This document shows, one piece after another, positions 6,296 to 9,052 of a stretch of DNA of 9,052 nucleotides; position 1 is the stretch's first letter, and each line of letters opens with the position of its first letter. The DNA lies in the NCBI GenBank assembly GCA_017626625.1, contig JAGAIK010000211.1, forward strand, positions 1-9,052, written 5' to 3'. Position numbers and translations under genes: made by a program. The stretch comes from Roseburia sp. (GTDB taxonomy: Bacteria; Bacillota; Clostridia; Lachnospirales; Lachnospiraceae). A model generated the notes under the pieces. The model was not told the DNA's origin. It made no database searches and worked only from the letters and a program-made list of their open reading frames with translations.

Positions 6296-7007
6296 CTAAC
6301 ATTTCTGCTATGATGTTCTGGCAGTAATGTCCGAGTTTCTTTTTGGCATCTTTGTCTAATTCGTTTACATAAATTGGTTTCCCGTATTCTAATACAACAT
6401 GGGTTGCTTTTATCCTTGGGATATGATTTTCTAAAACCTCAGCGGAACCGGAAATTGCCATGGGAACGATGGGACAGCCTGTTTTTTCTGCCATCTTAAA
6501 ACTGCCCTCTTTGAAGGGGAGCAGCAGTTCTTCCGTGGTGTTTCGGGTGCCCTCCGGGAAAATACACATGGAAATGCCGTTTTTAATATTGTCAATTCCA
6601 GCTAAAATAGTCTTTAAGGCTTCTTTGACATCCTCACGGTTGATAAACAGACAGTGCAGCCGCCGCATCCAGGTGGACAGCAGAGGTACTTTTTCTAAGA
6701 CATTCTTAGAGACGTACCCGGTAAGCCCCGGACATCTTGCATAAGTGATGATGATGTCAAAGTAGCTTCTGTGGTTTCCGATGTAGAGAACCGCCTGGTC
6801 TTTGGGGACATTTTCCTCTCCGATGACGGTGACTTTTGTTCCGCAGATGAATAAAATCACACGGAACGCCCACTGTACACAGCGGAGCTGAAACAGGTCG
6901 GCAGCCCTGGGATTGAATTTCCCCACAATCCACTCTATAAAAAGCACGGGAATGCCAAGAATTAGATAGAGAACCGCAAAGAGTAAGGCGAAGGTTATCC
7001 GCAGCAT
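6273..7007 (-). CDS. plsC: 1-acyl-sn-glycerol-3-phosphate acyltransferase family protein
   Basis: Membrane-associated enzyme that adds the second acyl chain to lysophosphatidic acid, giving phosphatidic acid for phospholipid synthesis. From ATG 7007 the product is 244 residues, normal for PlsC. It opens with a hydrophobic segment (about 3-27), then carries the catalytic NHRSYFD (78-84, the H-x4-D motif with His79 and Asp84), FINRED (121-126), and FPEGTRN (150-156) for glycerol-phosphate binding. VPMAISG (181-187) matches the fourth conserved region. An ATG at 7079 would add 24 residues but has no Shine-Dalgarno, whereas AAAGGA lies about six bases before 7007, and the extra residues look non-family. 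The gene stands alone with its own promoter. The exact acyl acceptor could differ within this superfamily. Confidence 0.88.
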   Translation of the reverse strand: MLRITFALLFAVLYLILGIPVLFIEWIVGKFNPRAADLFQLRCVQWAFRVILFICGTKVTVIGEENVPKDQAVLYIGNHRSYFDIIITYARCPGLTGYVSKNVLEKVPLLSTWMRRLHCLFINREDVKEALKTILAGIDNIKNGISMCIFPEGTRNTTEELLLPFKEGSFKMAEKTGCPIVPMAISGSAEVLENHIPRIKATHVVLEYGKPIYVNELDKDAKKKLGHYCQNIIAEMLEKNAGLV

Positions 7008-7116
7008 ATAAAATCCTTTCCGGGGTGTATCCCCTGCCATGACAGATGCCGCTGGTTGATTTAGAACAGCATTTTTCATGGAAAAATTTTATTTGAAAGA
7101 TAGCGCTTTCTTTCCT

Positions 7117-7145
7117 ATTATATAAGGAAAATACCAGAAAAACAA
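7117..7145 (-). promoter_or_regulatory. Sigma-A promoter of the acyltransferase gene
   Basis: On the minus strand TTGTTT (7145-7140) is followed after 17 bp by a perfect TATAAT (7122-7117). Initiation near 7110 gives a leader of about 100 bases. An inverted repeat, GAAAG-ATAGCG-CTTTC (7096-7111), sits at the predicted start and could be an operator or a 5' hairpin. Confidence 0.75.
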
Positions 7146-7190
7146 CCGGAAAAAGCCAAAAGGGTGGAAGAAATGAAAAATTTTTTCCGG
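7146..7190. repeat. Inverted repeat abutting the acyltransferase -35
   Basis: CCGGAAAAA (7146-7154) is perfectly complementary to TTTTTCCGG (7182-7190) across a 27-base loop. The left arm touches the -35 of the acyltransferase promoter. A competing pairing exists between AAAAGCCA (7151-7158) and TGGCTTTT (7211-7218). A role as operator, upstream element or leader structure for the divergent lipoprotein gene is possible but not shown. Confidence 0.5.
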
Positions 7191-7221
7191 GAAAAGAGGC
7201 ATATTTCTGCTGGCTTTTGCA

Positions 7222-7227
7222 TACAAT
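7222..7227 (+). promoter_or_regulatory. Possible -10 element of the lipoprotein gene
   Basis: TACAAT at 7222-7227 lies 28 bases before the lipoprotein start. The corresponding -35 position is poor (GCATAT at 7199-7204), so a normal sigma-A promoter is not convincing. Another sigma factor or an activator may be used. Confidence 0.3.
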
Positions 7228-7255
7228 AAGATAGAAGCCAAAACTGGGGGGAACT

Positions 7256-7666
7256 ATGAATAAAAAAATACTGTCATTTATCCTGACGGTGGTATTAGGC
7301 TGTATTCTCTGCGGGTGCAGCATTGAGGAAACAAACGGGACGAAAATCAGTGATTTGGAATATACGATTGTGGAGGAGGCGAAGCTGCCGGAGGAATTGA
7401 AAGCGCAGATTGAGGCGAAAAAGGCGGCGGATTTTAAAATGACTTACGAGTCGGAGAACGAGTTATACATCGTGCCCGGATATGGGGAACAAGCGACGGG
7501 GGGCTACAGTATTTCTGTGAAGGAACTGTATCTGACCTCCAATGCCGTGGTTTTTGATACGGAGCTCATCGGACCGAGAAAAGGAGAGAATGCAAGCCAA
7601 AGTCCCAGTTATCCCTATATTGTGGTAAAGACGGAGCTGCGGGAGGAAAATGTTATTTTCCAGTAA
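7256..7666 (+). CDS. Small lipoprotein with a PrcB-C-like domain, function unknown
   Basis: A 136-residue predicted lipoprotein. The signal segment (residues 1-20) leads to a lipobox-like LCGC with Cys21 as likely lipidated residue; VLGC with Cys16 is an alternative. The mature part resembles the PrcB C-terminal domain (named from a spirochaete protease complex): YIVPGYGEQATGGYSISV (71-88) with the hallmark TGGY, followed by VVFDTEL, GPRKG and a closing PYIVVKTEL (120-128). A highly charged segment (about 40-64) separates signal from domain. The ribosome binding site is an unusual run of six G (7246-7251), four bases before ATG. No protease partner is visible here, so the name indicates only the fold. 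Confidence 0.75.
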   Translation: MNKKILSFILTVVLGCILCGCSIEETNGTKISDLEYTIVEEAKLPEELKAQIEAKKAADFKMTYESENELYIVPGYGEQATGGYSISVKELYLTSNAVVFDTELIGPRKGENASQSPSYPYIVVKTELREENVIFQ

Positions 7667-7685
7667 ATTTTTGGGAAAATTCTGG
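7660..7685. terminator. Stem-loop at the end of the lipoprotein gene, possible weak terminator
   Basis: CCAG (7660-7663) pairs with CTGG (7682-7685), and AATTTT (7666-7671) pairs with AAAATT (7676-7681), leaving a two-base bulge and the loop TGGG. The stop codon is in the left arm. Only TTG follows, so the U tract needed for efficient termination is poor. A second, 7-bp hairpin (7645-7661) overlaps it. Confidence 0.35.
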
Positions 7686-7701
7686 TTGTAGTAAATTTTG
7701 T

Positions 7702-7730
7702 TTGACAAAAGTTTAACACAGTGATATACT
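7702..7730 (+). promoter_or_regulatory. Strong sigma-A promoter of veg
   Basis: TTGACA (7702-7707) and TATACT (7725-7730) are separated by exactly 17 bp. Initiation near 7737 gives a leader of about 55 bases. A strong vegetative promoter is what is known for veg in Bacillus subtilis, which supports the gene assignment. Confidence 0.9.
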
Positions 7731-7791
7731 AAAGCGAAAAAGAAAAATTCGGTGATAATAACGAGACTAGCCGGATGAGGAGGTAGACCAA

Positions 7792-8034
7792 ATGCAGCAG
7801 GCAGACATCAAGAGAGTTCGGGCTTCCGTACACCAGCAGTGTGGCAGGAAGGTATTAATTCAGCTTGACAGAGGACGCAATAAGGTTGATATTCAAGAGG
7901 GTGTTATCCAGAATGCTTATCCCAGCGTATTTACCATTTTGGTAAAGGATGAGCGTGAAGAAAATCCGCCTCAGTTATTATCATTCAGCTATTCCGATAT
8001 TATTACGAGAGATATTCGTATGAAGTTGTGTTAA
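7792..8034 (+). CDS. veg: Veg family protein
   Basis: An 80-residue cytoplasmic protein of the Veg family. Recognisable parts are the N-terminal DIKRVRASVHQQCGRKV (5-21), the basic DRGRNKVD (26-33), the signature YPSVFTILV (43-51), and FSYSDIITRDIRMKL near the end. The length is close to the Bacillus protein. Veg has been linked to biofilm formation and early spore outgrowth in B. subtilis, but its biochemical activity is not established. The start is certain: GAGGAGGT (7777-7784) lies seven bases upstream, behind a near-consensus promoter. It is followed by a terminator hairpin and then a spore-envelope gene. Confidence 0.92.
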   Translation: MQQADIKRVRASVHQQCGRKVLIQLDRGRNKVDIQEGVIQNAYPSVFTILVKDEREENPPQLLSFSYSDIITRDIRMKLC

Positions 8035-8057
8035 TCGAAGAACATACAGGCATAAAA

Positions 8058-8112
8058 TCCCCCATGTCCGAATAAAATGGTTACAAACATTCGGAATATG
8101 GGGGACTTTTTT
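8058..8112 (+). terminator. Terminator or attenuator after veg, overlapping the next gene's Shine-Dalgarno
   Basis: The left arm (8058-8073) and right arm (8089-8105) form an outer 8-bp TCCCCCAT/ATGGGGGA stem. A G-versus-AT internal loop separates it from an inner 7-bp stem, with a 15-base apical loop. C and six T follow (8106-8112). The GGGGGA of the right arm lies seven bases before the GTG start of the following gene and is its only credible Shine-Dalgarno, so folding would both terminate transcription and hide initiation. Confidence 0.85.
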
Positions 8113-9052
8113 GTGGAACTTCAAAAGGTAAAATTACATAGAAATCAGGAAAAAGGAACGGCGGTGAGCCAGATTACCTTAGATGATGATTACAATGTGC
8201 CGGATTACCGCCCGGATATCGTAAAAGTACTGAAGGAGAAAGGAGAGCTTCGCTTTGACGAGGTGAAGGCGGCAAACGGGGCAGCCTGGCTGAAGGGCAG
8301 CCTGGTATTTAGAGTGCTTTACCGCAGCGACCGGGAAAACGGGAAAATCAGTTGCCTGCGGGGGGAAATTCCTTTCCAGGAAAAACTGAATATGGATGGA
8401 CTCTCAGAATATGAGACAGTGAAGGCACGGGGAGAGATAGAGGATATTACCATCGGTGTTATTAACTCCAGAAAATTAAGCGTCCGTGCGGTGGTGGTAT
8501 TAAAGGCGGAAGCGGAGGAAGAGACAGACGAGGAGCTGACCTGCGGTGTGGAGGAAGGGGAGTCATACGAACAGAAAATGGAGCGGATAGAGGCATTGCG
8601 GCTGTTGCTGTCCAGAAAAGATATCTGCCGTCAAAAAAGCGAGATGGTGCTGCCCTCCAGCAAGCCCAATGTCCGGGAAATCCTCTGGAAAAGCATGGAG
8701 CTGCGCAATGTGGAGGGACGCATGAAGGAGGGAAGGGCGGCTGTCACTGGGGAAATCCTCATATCGGTGCTCTATAGCGATGAGGAAGAAGGGGAGCGGC
8801 TGCAGTGGTATGAGACTACCGTGCCCTTAGACTGCGGCGTGGACTGCGAGGCGGCGGCAGAGGATTGTATCTGTCGGATTCATACCAATCCTGTTTCCAT
8901 GGAACTGGAAGTAAAACCGGATTACGATGGGGAAGAGCGGATTTTGGTATTGGAGTTAGCACTTGAGATGGACATTGCGGTGTGGTCGGAGGAAAACATG
9001 GAGCTGCTGTCAGACCTGTATTCCCTGAAAAAGAATGTAGTTCCGGTCCGCA
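8113..9052 (+). CDS. SPOCS (DUF3794) domain protein, N-terminal part, SipL-like
   Basis: Partial gene running off the right edge; 313 residues are visible without a stop. The opening, read as MELQKVKLHRNQ then TAVSQITLDDDYNVPDYRPDI (16-36), is typical of clostridial DUF3794 proteins. Two SPOCS-like repeats are apparent, roughly residues 38-131 and 186-292, each with VxGxxxxxVLY-type strands (GSLVFRVLY 62-70; GEILISVLY 213-221). In Clostridioides difficile, SipL has SPOCS plus a C-terminal LysM and anchors the spore coat through SpoIVA. A LysM beyond 9052 would support that role. GTG 8113 is chosen because it yields the family N terminus and sits seven bases after GGGGGA. An in-frame ATG at 8098 would add five residues from within the hairpin and has a weaker binding site. 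Confidence 0.85.
   Translation, partial: MELQKVKLHRNQEKGTAVSQITLDDDYNVPDYRPDIVKVLKEKGELRFDEVKAANGAAWLKGSLVFRVLYRSDRENGKISCLRGEIPFQEKLNMDGLSEYETVKARGEIEDITIGVINSRKLSVRAVVVLKAEAEEETDEELTCGVEEGESYEQKMERIEALRLLLSRKDICRQKSEMVLPSSKPNVREILWKSMELRNVEGRMKEGRAAVTGEILISVLYSDEEEGERLQWYETTVPLDCGVDCEAAAEDCICRIHTNPVSMELEVKPDYDGEERILVLELALEMDIAVWSEENMELLSDLYSLKKNVVPVR

Noticed and set aside
7008..7079. 24-residue N-terminal extension of the acyltransferase
   Set aside because: The upstream ATG lacks a Shine-Dalgarno, while ATG 7007 has AAAGGA well placed and begins the membrane segment as in the family.
6757..7323. Minus-strand 188-residue frame over the acyltransferase start and lipoprotein signal region
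   Set aside because: It overlaps the real acyltransferase in another frame, crosses that gene's promoter, and shows no recognisable domain.

Overview
The window looks like chromosome from a spore-forming Clostridia member, most likely Lachnospiraceae. This is judged from protein character (Ddl, MurF, Veg, SPOCS/DUF3794, PrcB-like lipoprotein, lipoprotein GH53 galactanase), from strong AGGAGG-type ribosome binding sites, and from AT-rich sigma-A promoters set among fairly GC-rich genes. No search was run, so the family-level assignment is an inference.

Layout. 1-165 is an array of about 3.6 tandem 45-bp repeats. About 183-375 is a long imperfect palindrome enclosing further hairpins, resembling a MITE or structured-RNA element. 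532-1587 is ddl (D-Ala-D-Ala ligase). 1588-1758 is a spacer holding a diverged second copy of the ddl 3' end. 1759-3192 is murF. Ddl makes the D-Ala-D-Ala dipeptide and MurF attaches it to the UDP-MurNAc-tripeptide, so the two are consecutive cytoplasmic steps of peptidoglycan precursor synthesis. Convergent with murF, five bases away, is an AraC-family regulator (3198-3965, minus). It is divergent from a secreted GH53 endo-beta-1,4-galactanase lipoprotein (4155-6239, plus). Their shared 189-bp intergenic region is rich in candidate operators. A bidirectional terminator follows, and it also encodes the last residues of the convergent plsC-type acyltransferase (6273-7007, minus).

Right-hand part. 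A small PrcB-like lipoprotein (7256-7666) is divergent from plsC. Then comes veg (7792-8034) behind a near-consensus promoter, and finally the start of a SPOCS-domain spore-envelope gene (8113 to beyond 9052). The SPOCS gene's Shine-Dalgarno lies inside the terminator hairpin that follows veg.

Reading. Cell-wall, membrane-lipid and spore-coat genes form a housekeeping backbone, into which a regulator plus galactanase pair appears to be inserted. I see no complete new multi-gene system. The observations most worth checking are the palindromic element, the tandem array, the duplicated ddl tail, the galactanase/AraC operator region, and the two places where a terminator overlaps coding or initiation signals.

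Two start sites are set by ribosome binding site: the AraC regulator at ATG 3965 rather than GTG 3971, and the acyltransferase at ATG 7007 rather than ATG 7079.
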